This document shows, piece by piece, positions 24,481 through 33,174 of a stretch of DNA of 41,686 nt. Both the position numbers and the translations under genes were made by a program. Every line of letters starts with the position of its first letter. Positions within the stretch are counted from its first letter, which is position 1. Under the pieces are notes generated by a model. That model searched no databases, was not told the DNA's origin, and saw nothing but the letters and a program-made list of their open reading frames with translations. Source of the DNA: an archaeon (GTDB lineage Archaea; Nanobdellota; Nanobdellia; Woesearchaeales; GW2011-AR9); NCBI GenBank assembly GCA_018696395.1, contig JABHQR010000015.1, forward strand, positions 1 through 41,686. Direction: 5' to 3'.

Positions 24481-25026
24481 TCATTTAAAAACTATTTTAG
24501 GTTTTTCAGTGATATAAATTCCATCTTGAAAGATCCTAATATCTTTATTTTTTATGTTACATAATTTTTCAATCCTAGCTGCAGTTTGACCTGCATTTTC
24601 TTTAGAACAAGAAGTGATTAAAATCTCAGTCCCATTAATCTTAACATCTGCTCCTTCAATTAAATTTGCTTCTCTGGGACATTTTTCCCCAAGAAAATTC
24701 TTAACAATTACTTTTTTACCATTTACTGAAACATTCATAGGGAAATGGCCTGAACAAATTTTCATTTTATATACAAAAGGTTCAGTTACTCCTTTAATCA
24801 TATTATTAATGTGAGCTTCATAAGTACTAATTACTTTTTTCTCTCTTTTTGTTGATTTCATAAAACCCATAACTATTTTATTACCAACAATTTCAATTTT
24901 CAAACCAGGATATACAAAATTTCTTTTATTTTCTCCCTTCTTACCTTTAATAATTAGTATATTCCCTTCTAAAGTTGCACTTACCCCTTCTGGTAATTCC
25001 ATTTCTTTCTTGATTTCTTCTTTCAT
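24481..25026 (-). CDS. rpl6: Large-subunit ribosomal protein L6 (uL6)
   Basis: A 181-residue protein with two alpha-beta repeats. The archaeal start MKEEIKKEMELPEGVSATLE, the linker HINNMIKGVTEPFVYKMKIC and the final RIEKLCNIKNKDIRIFQDGIY identify it. It lies next to the factor-binding centre of the large subunit. Normal length and position. Confidence 0.96.
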   Translation of the reverse strand: MKEEIKKEMELPEGVSATLEGNILIIKGKKGENKRNFVYPGLKIEIVGNKIVMGFMKSTKREKKVISTYEAHINNMIKGVTEPFVYKMKICSGHFPMNVSVNGKKVIVKNFLGEKCPREANLIEGADVKINGTEILITSCSKENAGQTAARIEKLCNIKNKDIRIFQDGIYITEKPKIVFK

Positions 25027-25074
25027 TTTCTAAATCTTGAATATTTCTTGAATATTAAGTTTGTTTATATTTAT

Positions 25075-25464
25075 TTAATAACAATAAGCTAATAATTTTC
25101 CACCCATGTTTTTACTCTTTGCAATGTCATGAGTCATAATTCCTTTTGGAGTTGAAACAATAATTATCCCAAATCCCCTTGCTAGAAGATATCTTTTTTC
25201 CCATTTAGTGTATTCATTAAGTTTAGTTGAAAATCTTGGCTTAATTACATTACATTTATTGACATTTCCAATTAGGTTAATTTTTAAAGTGATTCCAGCA
25301 TCAGATTTTTCTTCTTCAAAAGACCCAATATAATTGTGTTCATTCATAATATCTAATACTCTTTTGATAAGTTTAGACACTGGTTTAATTGTTACTTCTT
25401 TCTTACCTACTCTTTCTGCATTAGATATTTTTGCTAATGCTGCTGCTAATGGATCGTTTAACAT
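25075..25464 (-). CDS. rps8: Small-subunit ribosomal protein S8 (uS8)
   Basis: A 129-residue protein binding central-domain 16S rRNA. It has the archaeal start ([20 protein letters not shown]), a middle [11 protein letters not shown] segment and the end [20 protein letters not shown]. Normal length. Sixty-eight bases of AT-rich spacer separate it from S14. Confidence 0.96.
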   Translation of the reverse strand: MLNDPLAAALAKISNAERVGKKEVTIKPVSKLIKRVLDIMNEHNYIGSFEEEKSDAGITLKINLIGNVNKCNVIKPRFSTKLNEYTKWEKRYLLARGFGIIIVSTPKGIMTHDIAKSKNMGGKLLAYCY

Positions 25465-25532
25465 TTTTTTCTCACTTTTTATTTTTTTATTTTAATTTTA
25501 TAGTTTTAATATTATTTCGATTGAGATTTATC

Positions 25533-25763
25533 TCATGAAAATTTTTTAAACCCAATTTTAGTTGCCATATCCCTGAAACATTGCCTACATAAATGTAAAC
25601 CATATTTCTTAATATGGCCCCTGTTCCTTCCACAATTTTTACATTTAAACAAAGCAATCCCACAACTTCTTTCTCTTGGCTTGTTAAATTTAATGTATTT
25701 AGCTTTTTTAACAGGCTTCGCGTTAAGTTGTTTAAATACTTTATCATATGAACTTGTTGTCAT
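25533..25763 (-). CDS. rps14: Small-subunit ribosomal protein S14, zinc type (uS14)
   Basis: A 76-residue protein with zinc ligands Cys41, Cys44, Cys59 and Cys62 in [19 protein letters not shown]. Archaeal S14 is usually about 50-55 residues, so the first 20-25 residues ([20 protein letters not shown]) are an extension; an internal start is not obvious. It lies between L5 and S8. Confidence 0.95.
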   Translation of the reverse strand: MTTSSYDKVFKQLNAKPVKKAKYIKFNKPRERSCGIALFKCKNCGRNRGHIKKYGLHLCRQCFRDMATKIGFKKFS

Positions 25764-25789
25764 TTTATTTTTCCTTTATTAGTTAATTT

Positions 25790-26326
25790 TTAAATTACTG
25801 TAACACCAAATTTTTTAGTTACAAAATTCATTGCTTCTTCTTTATTTATTAAATGATCTTTCCCAATTTTTTTAGTCAAAATCCTTCGCTTCTTGATTCT
25901 AAATCCTGGCCTTTCTAAAGTAACTGCAACTTCTAAACCCATTATTTTTAGTTCAGGATCGTATTCTAACCCTTCAATATCAATATATTCTGCAACACCA
26001 AATGAAAAATTGCCATTTGTATCAAAAGATTTTTTAGATAACTGATTTTCTTTTGCAACGAGTAATTTTTTTAATAATTCTGTTGCACCAGCCCTAATAG
26101 TAACTTTTGCTCCAATTTGTAAACCTGGTCTTAAGCCCCATGCGGGAATCCTCTTATTAGATGTTGTTTTAACTGGTTTTACAGGAGTCAGTTTAGATAA
26201 TAATTTTAATCCCTTATTTAACATAACTTCGTTCTTTCCCGCACCAATGTTAAGTGTAATTTTAGAGATTTTAATCTCTTTCATCAGATTAATTACACTT
26301 TTTTGTGCTGTTTTTTCTTCAGTCAT
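25790..26326 (-). CDS. rpl5: Large-subunit ribosomal protein L5 (uL5)
   Basis: A 178-residue 5S rRNA-binding protein. Motifs include KITLNIGAGKNEVMLNKGLK, WGLRPGLQIGAKVTIR and FSFGVAEYIDIEGLEYDPEL, all typical of archaeal L5. A short extra N-terminus (TEEKTAQKSVINLMKEI) is in keeping with archaeal forms. Confidence 0.96.
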   Translation of the reverse strand: MTEEKTAQKSVINLMKEIKISKITLNIGAGKNEVMLNKGLKLLSKLTPVKPVKTTSNKRIPAWGLRPGLQIGAKVTIRAGATELLKKLLVAKENQLSKKSFDTNGNFSFGVAEYIDIEGLEYDPELKIMGLEVAVTLERPGFRIKKRRILTKKIGKDHLINKEEAMNFVTKKFGVTVI

Positions 26327-26382
26327 TTTTAATTTGCCTTTTTTAACTTTAATTTTTTTAATTTAATAATCACTTATTTACA

Positions 26383-27045
26383 TTAATTTAACACATATAC
26401 ATATGATCTTCGAGTTAGATGTTCTTCACCTTTTTCATCAACATATTTTGCAATAACTCGGTCTATTTCTTTCAATTTACCCCTTGTTCCGGAATGTTTG
26501 CCGCCAACTAAAAGTACTTTTGTATCTTTCTTTAAAGGTAAAATTTCTTGAATTTCATTATTTCCAATATTTAATAAAACTGAGTCTCCTACTTTAATAT
26601 TTATTTTATCAGTGATTAAATTTTTTCCACCAATTAGATTTAATTGTAATTTATTCCCTTTGACAATTGATTTTCCTAAAACTCTACAAACTTTAACATT
26701 AAGATTTTTTTCATCAATATCTCTAACAATTAATCTACCTTTTAAATCTAAGTCAATAGTAATATTCTTTGATAATGAAGGGATTTTTATTACATCAAAT
26801 AAACCGACCATTTCTCTTCGGTCTTTTTTTCTTTTATTATCAACAAAAACTTCATTATTGTTTAACAATTTTTGAGCTTCCCTTAAAGTCTTACATAATT
26901 TAAGATGATCCCTAAGTAAAGTACCTAACGGCATACCTTCATCCAATTTATGTGAACCTGGATTTGGCCTTAAAGTAAATTTTTCAGATTTCCTACTTAA
27001 CATCCAAGTTCTTGGAGCCGCAATTCTTTTAAGATGATTTTTCAT
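26383..27045 (-). CDS. rps4e: Small-subunit ribosomal protein S4e (eS4)
   Basis: A 220-residue archaeal/eukaryotic-only protein. It starts KNHLKRIAAPRTWMLSRKSE, has the central S4-like RNA-binding segment (LKLCKTLREAQKLLNNNEVF), and a KOW motif region near the end (VLLVGGKHSGTRGKLKEIDR). It starts one base after the L24 ORF begins its upstream spacer, so translation coupling to L24 is likely given the near-zero gap. Confidence 0.95.
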   Translation of the reverse strand: MKNHLKRIAAPRTWMLSRKSEKFTLRPNPGSHKLDEGMPLGTLLRDHLKLCKTLREAQKLLNNNEVFVDNKRKKDRREMVGLFDVIKIPSLSKNITIDLDLKGRLIVRDIDEKNLNVKVCRVLGKSIVKGNKLQLNLIGGKNLITDKINIKVGDSVLLNIGNNEIQEILPLKKDTKVLLVGGKHSGTRGKLKEIDRVIAKYVDEKGEEHLTRRSYVYVLN

Positions 27046-27046
27046 T

Positions 27047-27433
27047 TTATTTTTTATCTCCAGATATTTTATTATCAGGTTTTAATAATTTAGCTTTCCT
27101 TTTCTTATCTGAAAGCTCTAAATTTATAATCATTAAATTTGATGGTTTAAATGGACGATTAACTTTAGACCCATCTTTTTTTACAAATTCTAATCCAGTA
27201 AGTGTTACAATTTGTCTTTTAAGATCAATTTTTTCAACAGTAACTTCTTTAGATTTAAACTGCCCTCTTAAAATTTTAATCTTATCTCCTTTCCTTAACT
27301 GAACATTTCGCTTACCATACTTATCCCTAAGTTCCTTACTTAAATGAACATGCATAAATTTTTGCATTTGATGCAAATCAGCACCATACCTTGCTTTTCT
27401 CTGCTTCCTTGCTTGAACAGTTTTTGTTTTCAT
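27047..27433 (-). CDS. rpl24: Large-subunit ribosomal protein L24 (uL24)
   Basis: A 128-residue protein with the KOW motif (KGDKIKILRGQFKSKEVTVE) and the archaeal N-terminal extension (ARKQRKARYGADLHQMQKFM). It binds early to 23S rRNA in assembly. Its stop codon is one base before the S4e ATG. Confidence 0.96.
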   Translation of the reverse strand: MKTKTVQARKQRKARYGADLHQMQKFMHVHLSKELRDKYGKRNVQLRKGDKIKILRGQFKSKEVTVEKIDLKRQIVTLTGLEFVKKDGSKVNRPFKPSNLMIINLELSDKKRKAKLLKPDNKISGDKK

Positions 27434-27481
27434 TTTTTTGTTAATCTCTTAATTTTATTTTATGATTTATATTCTAATAAC

Positions 27482-27883
27482 TTAAACAACAATTTTAGCA
27501 ATCTTTGCAATAGCTGGCCATCTTTCAACAACTTCTTTTGCAATAGGTCCTTTGATTAATGTCCCTTTAGGATTACCTTTGTCATCTTTCAATACAACTG
27601 CTGCATTATCTTCAAACTTAATTCTAGTTCCATCTGGCCGCCTATACTCTTTCTTTTGCCTTACAATTACAGCTGGAACCACAGTTTTTCTCATTTCCAA
27701 TTTTCCTTTCTTAACTGAAGCTAAAACAAAATCTCCTACTCCTGCAGAAGGCAACCTACCTTTAACTGTTTTGTGACCTTTCACAGATACTATTTTCAAT
27801 ATTTTAGCTCCCGAATTGTCACAAGTCTCAACTTTAGATTGAGTTGTTAATCCACGCGTTATATTTGATTTTATTGCTTTCAT
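27482..27883 (-). CDS. rpl14: Large-subunit ribosomal protein L14 (uL14)
   Basis: A 133-residue protein of the subunit interface. The signatures VETCDNSGAKILKIVSVKG and AVIVRQKKEYRRPDGTRIKF are family hallmarks, with the later GTLIKGPIAKEVVERWP. Normal length for archaea. Confidence 0.97.
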   Translation of the reverse strand: MKAIKSNITRGLTTQSKVETCDNSGAKILKIVSVKGHKTVKGRLPSAGVGDFVLASVKKGKLEMRKTVVPAVIVRQKKEYRRPDGTRIKFEDNAAVVLKDDKGNPKGTLIKGPIAKEVVERWPAIAKIAKIVV

Positions 27884-27908
27884 TTTTAATATGTATTATT
27901 TTCTTGAG

Positions 27909-28268
27909 TTATTTCTTAACTGCCTTTTTCAAATCTTCTGAATCTTTAAAAACTTTTAACACAACATGGTGTTTAGTTTTACTTATTGGTCTTGTTCTTA
28001 CAACTAATACTTTCTGCCCAACTTCTGCGGCGATACAAGGAGGATTATGAGCCCTCAAAGTATTAGTTTTCTTTAATTGTCTTTCATACTTCGAATTAAA
28101 GACTAACCTTTCCCATTTTAATGTTAAAGTTCCATGAGCATCTTTTTTAACAACTGTACCCACAAATGTTTCATCTTTAACATTAAGTATCCCATGAAAT
28201 GGACAGTTTTGATCATTTTCCCCTTCCTTTTTTTCAGGAGCCTTTACACCTAATATTTCTGATTTCAT
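27909..28268 (-). CDS. rps17: Small-subunit ribosomal protein S17 (uS17)
   Basis: A 119-residue OB-fold protein binding the 5' domain of 16S rRNA. NCPFHGILNVKDETFVGTVV and RTRPISKTKHHVVLKVF are diagnostic of the archaeal form. Normal length. It lies between RNase P component 1 and L14. Confidence 0.96.
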   Translation of the reverse strand: MKSEILGVKAPEKKEGENDQNCPFHGILNVKDETFVGTVVKKDAHGTLTLKWERLVFNSKYERQLKKTNTLRAHNPPCIAAEVGQKVLVVRTRPISKTKHHVVLKVFKDSEDLKKAVKK

Positions 28269-28350
28269 TTTTAACCTTTATTTAATTTATAATTTATGTT
28301 AATTTTTTTTATTTCGCTTTTAAATTTAATTTTTTTTCAGTTTATTATTT

Positions 28351-28605
28351 TTAACCCTTTAACCTTTCCTCAGGTCTTTTCTTGATGGAGTTTCCTTCAA
28401 TGATTTTGTTATTCTTCAAAATTTTGAAAGTAATAGATGATTTAAGTAAAGTTTTGATTTTACCTTCTTTGTTAATTAATTTTAAGGTATCCTTACTTTC
28501 ATCAATAATTTTCCCATTCACCCCAATTAATAAAACTTGGTTTGAATTTACAATTTCTACATTTACCCCAATGAGTTCATTAGGATAAGTTTTTTTTGAT
28601 TTCAT
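28351..28605 (-). CDS. rnp1: RNase P protein component 1 (Rpp29/Pop4 homologue)
   Basis: An 84-residue protein. NELIGVNVEIVNSNQ, GVNGKIIDESKDTLKLI and SSITFKIL follow the Sm-like beta-barrel of archaeal Rpp29, a cofactor of RNase P, which matures tRNA 5' ends. The position between aIF1 and S17 is the conserved archaeal site for this gene. It is short for the family (often 90-130), lacking extensions. The 82-base spacer before S17 is the widest inside the cluster. Confidence 0.88.
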   Translation of the reverse strand: MKSKKTYPNELIGVNVEIVNSNQVLLIGVNGKIIDESKDTLKLINKEGKIKTLLKSSITFKILKNNKIIEGNSIKKRPEERLKG

Positions 28606-28644
28606 TGAATCAATGATTGTAATTTTTACAATTTTAATAGGATT

Positions 28645-28950
28645 TTATCTAATCTCAATGGTTTCGTTAGGAAAACCCAATTCAATCAAAGCACTCCTAA
28701 TTCGAGACTTATGGTTCCCCTGAAGCTCAACCCTTCCTTCTTTGCCAGTCCCACCACAAGCAAATTTTGCTTTAAGTTTCTTAGCAAGTTCAACAATATT
28801 TACTTCTTTTTCGAATCCCCGAATAATAGTATATTTTTTGCCAAACTTTTTTTTCTCTATCACAACTTGAATTTTTTGTTGTTCTTTAACGATTACTCCA
28901 CAGACACAAAGATCTTCAGGTAACCCACATTGATTGCATACTCCAGCCAT
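28645..28950 (-). CDS. Translation initiation factor aIF1 (SUI1 family)
   Basis: A 101-residue protein. After a zinc-knuckle-like N-terminus (cysteines 5, 8, 15 and 17, CNQC and CVC), the SUI1 fold follows: KYTIIRGFEKEVNIVELAKK, then FACGGTGKEGRVELQG and IRSALIELGF. aIF1 checks start-codon choice on the small subunit. Gene order L29-aIF1-Rnp1-S17 is archaeal-typical. Confidence 0.95.
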   Translation of the reverse strand: MAGVCNQCGLPEDLCVCGVIVKEQQKIQVVIEKKKFGKKYTIIRGFEKEVNIVELAKKLKAKFACGGTGKEGRVELQGNHKSRIRSALIELGFPNETIEIR

Positions 28951-28962
28951 ATTATATCACAA

Positions 28963-29172
28963 TTATGATCTTAGGGATTTTATTTCACGTTCCCTAAATA
29001 TTGTTTTTATCCTCGCAATATTTTTCTTAGTTTGCCTAAGCTTCCCTGAACTTTCAGGATTGTTTCCAGTAGATAACTGGCTTCTAAATTTAAATAGTTC
29101 TTTCTTAAACTCTTCCAACCTGTTTTTTAATTCTTGGTCAGACAAATTTTGAAATTCTTTTGTTATTTTCAT
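28963..29172 (-). CDS. rpl29: Large-subunit ribosomal protein L29 (uL29)
   Basis: A 69-residue two-helix protein at the exit tunnel. The sequence LKNRLEEFKKELFKFRSQLS with GNNPESSGKLRQTKKNIARI matches the family. Normal length and position between S3 and aIF1. Confidence 0.95.
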   Translation of the reverse strand: MKITKEFQNLSDQELKNRLEEFKKELFKFRSQLSTGNNPESSGKLRQTKKNIARIKTIFREREIKSLRS

Positions 29173-29205
29173 TTTTTTAGTTTAATTCTTAAATATTATT
29201 TACAA

Positions 29206-30144
29206 TTATTTTTCTTCAGTTTTAGGAACTTCTTTAATTTCAGTTTTGACTTCAATTTCTTTTTTTATTACTTCTTTCTCCTGAACAACTTCCTTTAACA
29301 CTTCTTTAATTTCAGTTTTAACTTCTTCTTTTGGTGAGTCTATCTTTGGTTCAACATTAGTTTCTTCTTTCGACTCAACTTTAGGTTCTTCCAATTTCTT
29401 TTTAACAACCTTCTTTTTAGTTACTTTTTTCTGCTTAGTTGTTTCTTTTTTGTCACTGGACTTTTTAGGAGAGGTTTTTCTTTTCTTAACAGGCTTTTTT
29501 TCTTCTTCAGCAACTTCTAAATCCTTAGATTCTTCAAGTTGTTGAATTTCCTTAAAAATTTCAACATGATCAGGTAATTCTAAATTTGGAGGCATTATTC
29601 TTACTTGAATTCCAATTATTCCTGTTTTTAATAATGCTGAAGCATATGCAGTTTTTACACCGTTCATAGAGATATCACCACATTTTTTCAAATAACCTTG
29701 GTAAAATCTCCACCGTTTAGCCCTTGCACCAGGAATTTTTCCAGACATTAAAATCTCAACACCCAATGCACCAGCTTTTAATACATTGTCCATAGATTTA
29801 TGGCCAACACCCTTGAATCTTGATGAACCAAATCTTTCTAAAGATGATGCGATTCTACTAGCAACAACATTAGCATCTAAAAATAAATTTTTAACTTCAA
29901 TAATCTCAATTTGAGGATTTTCTAATTTGAATTTTTTCCTTAACTCTTTTGTTAAACTTCTGATATTAGCTCCCTTTGAACCAACAATTAAACTTGGCCT
30001 ACTAGTTGTGATAATGATTTTCTCACCTAATGGAATCTTTTTCAATTTGATGGATGAAATTTCGGCACCCCTCAATCTTGATTCTACATAATCTTTAATG
30101 TAATATTCCTTAGTTTTCTGGTTAATAAAATCACGTTCAATCAT
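29206..30144 (-). CDS. rps3: Small-subunit ribosomal protein S3 (uS3) with long charged tail
   Basis: A 312-residue protein. The core S3 with KH domain is at 1-205: KIIITTSRPSLIVGSKGANI is the KH GXXG-type element, and MSGKIPGARAKRWRFYQGYL and the PPNLELPDHVEIF segment follow. About 100 residues of Lys/Glu-rich sequence then follow (KKRKTSPKKSSDKKE to the end), with repeated EIKEV motifs similar to the L32e tail. S3 forms part of the mRNA entry helicase. The tail is unusual in length. Confidence 0.95.
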   Translation of the reverse strand: MIERDFINQKTKEYYIKDYVESRLRGAEISSIKLKKIPLGEKIIITTSRPSLIVGSKGANIRSLTKELRKKFKLENPQIEIIEVKNLFLDANVVASRIASSLERFGSSRFKGVGHKSMDNVLKAGALGVEILMSGKIPGARAKRWRFYQGYLKKCGDISMNGVKTAYASALLKTGIIGIQVRIMPPNLELPDHVEIFKEIQQLEESKDLEVAEEEKKPVKKRKTSPKKSSDKKETTKQKKVTKKKVVKKKLEEPKVESKEETNVEPKIDSPKEEVKTEIKEVLKEVVQEKEVIKKEIEVKTEIKEVPKTEEK

Positions 30145-30149
30145 TTTAA

Positions 30150-30812
30150 CTAGGCACCTTCTTTAACTTCAGTATCTTTTTTGATCTTTTCTTTTTCTTC
30201 AATTACTGAGTTTTTTATATCTTCTTTTACTTCTGGATTATTTTCTGTTTTTTTCCCTTCAACTTCATTATCTACTTTTTTGTTTTCTTTCAATTCATTA
30301 TTATCCTTAACAGGTTTAACAGATTTCACATTCCTTTTACCAGATTTTACATCTTTCTTTTTAACATCTTTTTTAACAGTAAATTCTTTAACTTCAATTT
30401 CAATATGAGTTCTTTTTGTTCCCCTTCTATGCCTTCCACCAGTCATAGGCGTGGAAGCTTTATTTGAAATTACTTTAACAATTTTTAAATTTTCAACATC
30501 TAATCCCTTTATTTGAGCATTAGCTTCAACCGATTTTATTAATTTGATAAATTCTTTAGCAGCTTTTTCAGGATATCTTCCTGAAGCCATCCCTGGTTTA
30601 TGGCCCATGTCACGATTAAACCTTCTAAATGGTATAGCTTTTTTCAATGAAGAGACTCCTTCTAAAATCTTTTTAGCTTCACTAGTACTTTTATAACGAA
30701 TATTATCACTAATTACAATGCAATGTTTAGTTGAAACAGGTAAAGATTTAGCTTTTGCATTAGCTAAGTGATCCTTGCTTACAGATTCTTTCATTGATTC
30801 TTTTTTAGCCAT
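30150..30812 (-). CDS. rpl22: Large-subunit ribosomal protein L22 (uL22) with charged tail
   Basis: A 220-residue protein. The L22 core (about 20-140) has KHCIVISDNIRYKSTSEAKK, PFRRFNRDMGHKPGMASGRY and the extended loop region near MTGGRHRRGTKRTHIEIEV. A roughly 75-residue Lys/Glu-rich tail follows (ENNPEVKEDIKNSVIEEKEK), like those on S3, L32e and L14e. The stop is 5 bases before the S3 ATG. Confidence 0.94.
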   Translation of the reverse strand: MAKKESMKESVSKDHLANAKAKSLPVSTKHCIVISDNIRYKSTSEAKKILEGVSSLKKAIPFRRFNRDMGHKPGMASGRYPEKAAKEFIKLIKSVEANAQIKGLDVENLKIVKVISNKASTPMTGGRHRRGTKRTHIEIEVKEFTVKKDVKKKDVKSGKRNVKSVKPVKDNNELKENKKVDNEVEGKKTENNPEVKEDIKNSVIEEKEKIKKDTEVKEGA

Positions 30813-30842
30813 TTTTTAATTTTATTTTTTATTTTTTTAAAT

Positions 30843-31223
30843 TTACCTTGCAGTCACAGCTTTACTAGACCTAGTTGCGCCAACACCAGCTGAACTATGA
30901 GAAACCATTTTTCTACTTGGGGCAAATTCACCCAAAGTATGAGCCATCATTTCTAAAGTGATTGTAATTTTGATATATCCCTTACCGTTATGGATTTGAA
31001 TAACATGGCCTAACATTTCTGGAAGAATAATCATACCCCTACTATGAGTTTTAATATTTTTTTCATTCTTCTTTAATTTTTTCAATAAAGCTTCTTGATC
31101 TTTAGTAAAACCTCTTTTCAAAGACCTTCTTCTTTGTGAAGGGATTAATTCTAAAAACTTATTGAAATCAAGAGATTTAACTTCTTCTTCACTCATTCCT
31201 CGCCATTTAATTTCTTTTGCCAT
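30843..31223 (-). CDS. rps19: Small-subunit ribosomal protein S19 (uS19)
   Basis: A 126-residue protein of the small-subunit head. The sequence SQRRRSLKRGFTKDQEALLK, the loop RGMIILPEMLGHVIQIHNGK and the end TLGEFAPSRKMVSHSSAGVG are characteristic of archaeal S19. Normal length. Confidence 0.96.
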   Translation of the reverse strand: MAKEIKWRGMSEEEVKSLDFNKFLELIPSQRRRSLKRGFTKDQEALLKKLKKNEKNIKTHSRGMIILPEMLGHVIQIHNGKGYIKITITLEMMAHTLGEFAPSRKMVSHSSAGVGATRSSKAVTAR

Positions 31224-31253
31224 TTTATATTATTATTTAATTAAATTTTATTT

Positions 31254-31967
31254 TTATCTTTTTTTACCAGTCCTTCTTGGCGCAATTTTACCAACTTTTC
31301 TACCAGGAGGTGCATTTCTTGGAGATTGTGTTGGCCTACCTTTCACATGCGAACTTCCACCACCAAAAGGATGGTCAACCGCGTTCATTGATACGCCACA
31401 AACTTTTGGATATAATTTATTTTTAGCCCGCATTTTATGATATTTTTTACCAGCTTTCAAGAAAGGTTTTTCTGTCCTTCCTGCACCAGCAATTACACCA
31501 ATTGAAGCCCTACACCCAGGTAAAAATTCTTTTTCCTTTTTTGAAGGTAATTTGATCCTAACTTTTCCGCCAACTTTTGCTACAACTTTAGCAAATGCAC
31601 CAGAACTTCTAACAAATTTTCCACCGTCCCCAGGCCTAGCTTCAATATTATAAATTGAAGTTCCTTCAGGGATGTCTTTTAATTGTAATACATTTCCTGC
31701 AACTACTTTAGCATTTTCAGAGTCTTTACAGATATTAATTTTGTCCCCTACTTTGATGCCATGAGCTGCAAAACTCAAACCATATTCACCACAATCATAA
31801 CTGATTGCCATTAAAGGTGCACTATGTCCTGGACAATTTATTAAATCCATAACGATCCCTTCCGAATCATAAGGGAAATGTTTAACTTCACCTTTAAATC
31901 TATGGCTAGGAGATTTGTAAGGGCCTGTGCCCCTTCCTCTTCTTTGTTGGATTATTCGTTTACCCAT
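31254..31967 (-). CDS. rpl2: Large-subunit ribosomal protein L2 (uL2)
   Basis: A 237-residue protein needed for subunit joining and peptidyl-transferase function. RGRGTGPYKSPSHRFKGEVK at the start and the C-terminal MNAVDHPFGGGSSHVKGRPT, with the conserved histidine region, identify it. Normal archaeal length. Confidence 0.97.
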   Translation of the reverse strand: MGKRIIQQRRGRGTGPYKSPSHRFKGEVKHFPYDSEGIVMDLINCPGHSAPLMAISYDCGEYGLSFAAHGIKVGDKINICKDSENAKVVAGNVLQLKDIPEGTSIYNIEARPGDGGKFVRSSGAFAKVVAKVGGKVRIKLPSKKEKEFLPGCRASIGVIAGAGRTEKPFLKAGKKYHKMRAKNKLYPKVCGVSMNAVDHPFGGGSSHVKGRPTQSPRNAPPGRKVGKIAPRRTGKKR

Positions 31968-32012
31968 TTTTTATTTTGTTTGTGAATCTTTTTGCAATAT
32001 TATATTTAAATT

Positions 32013-32327
32013 TTAAATGAACCCCAAGTCTGCACTGATATCAGATGCCATAAATTCAGGTTTTAATCTGACATAAGCTTTCTTTTTACCCTGAAATGAA
32101 TTTTGAATATTAACTGAACTTACTTTCACTTTAAACAATTCTTCAACAGCTTCTTTAACATCTCTTTTAGTTGACCTAGGATGTACAATAAAAACTAAGA
32201 TATTATCAAATTCAATCATCCTAATGCATTTTTCTGTTGCTAACGGAGATATCAAAATGTCGTAAGGATTATTTGATTCTTGTTTTTCCAAAGTTTCTTT
32301 TTGTTCAGGTTGTTTATCTTTTTTCAT
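32013..32327 (-). CDS. rpl23: Large-subunit ribosomal protein L23 (uL23)
   Basis: A 104-residue protein at the tunnel exit, docking SRP and the translocon. ISPLATEKCIRMIEFDNILV, FIVHPRSTKRDVKEAVEELF and VSSVNIQNSFQGKKKAYVRL match archaeal L23. A Lys/Glu-rich 20-residue N-terminal extension precedes the core. Confidence 0.95.
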   Translation of the reverse strand: MKKDKQPEQKETLEKQESNNPYDILISPLATEKCIRMIEFDNILVFIVHPRSTKRDVKEAVEELFKVKVSSVNIQNSFQGKKKAYVRLKPEFMASDISADLGFI

Positions 32328-32367
32328 TTTTGGTTATATTTTTAATAATGATTATTAGTCTAAATTA

Positions 32368-33174
32368 TTACATGAAAAGTTTTTTCTCTTCTAAAGTTTT
32401 TATTGCATCCTCAGTCCACAAAGTTAATCTTCCTGGCATCGAACCAGGAGCTAATAAATGGCAATTGATAGCATTCACTGGAACAACTTCAACACCCAGT
32501 ATATTATTCGCAGATTTAGATAATTTGCAATTTTCAGACACAACAATTAAGACTCCTTTCTTTCTCCGATATTTCCTACCACGAGATTTCCCTCGGCCAG
32601 CCCTAATTTTGACTTCTGATGTCCTTTCTAATTCATCCCAAAAACCCAATTTTGTTAAGGTTTCACAAACATCTTTAGTTCTTTCTAAATTTTCAAATTC
32701 TGATTTTAATATGAAGGGATATGTTTCAGGAATTTTATGGCCTCTTTCTTCAACAAGTTTTTTGTCAATTGTTGCGGCCATTGCAGACCTAATTGCTTTC
32801 CTTCTTTCTTTCCGATTAATTTTTAATTCCCAATTCTTTTCAGCCTTAGGTGCATGAGACCTTCTTCCCCCTCTTGTTTGAGGAGAAAATGTACCAACCC
32901 AAAAAAATCTTGTACCTCTTCGGGATAAAATTTTTCTATTAACCCTACTAATACCAAACCCATAACAACCACGATATTTTCTTCTTCTTTTACTTAATTT
33001 AGATGAGTGCCTCATCCCAGCATCAGGATTAGCACCATATTTTTGACGAGCAATGCTTTGTAAAGCTAAAACTGCCCGCTTAATTAAATTTGGATGATAA
33101 GATTCATTGAACTGTAAAGGCAATTCTTTATCACCATTATTCTTCAAATCCTTATCGAAAATTTTTAGTTTCAT
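32368..33174 (-). CDS. rpl4: Large-subunit ribosomal protein L4 (uL4, L1e family)
   Basis: A 268-residue protein whose long loop lines the exit tunnel. ALQSIARQKYGANPDAGMRH, the conserved basic segment GTRFFWVGTFSPQTRGGRRS and RGRKYRRKKGVLIVVSENCK are archaeal L4 features. Its ATG overlaps the L3 stop by three to four bases (ATGA), so it is translationally coupled to L3. Confidence 0.96.
   Translation of the reverse strand: MKLKIFDKDLKNNGDKELPLQFNESYHPNLIKRAVLALQSIARQKYGANPDAGMRHSSKLSKRRRKYRGCYGFGISRVNRKILSRRGTRFFWVGTFSPQTRGGRRSHAPKAEKNWELKINRKERRKAIRSAMAATIDKKLVEERGHKIPETYPFILKSEFENLERTKDVCETLTKLGFWDELERTSEVKIRAGRGKSRGRKYRRKKGVLIVVSENCKLSKSANNILGVEVVPVNAINCHLLAPGSMPGRLTLWTEDAIKTLEEKKLFM

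Noticed and set aside
25487-25747. 86-codon minus-strand frame over S14
   Set aside because: It is a shifted frame of the S14 gene; the S14 frame has the four zinc cysteines and the conserved order.
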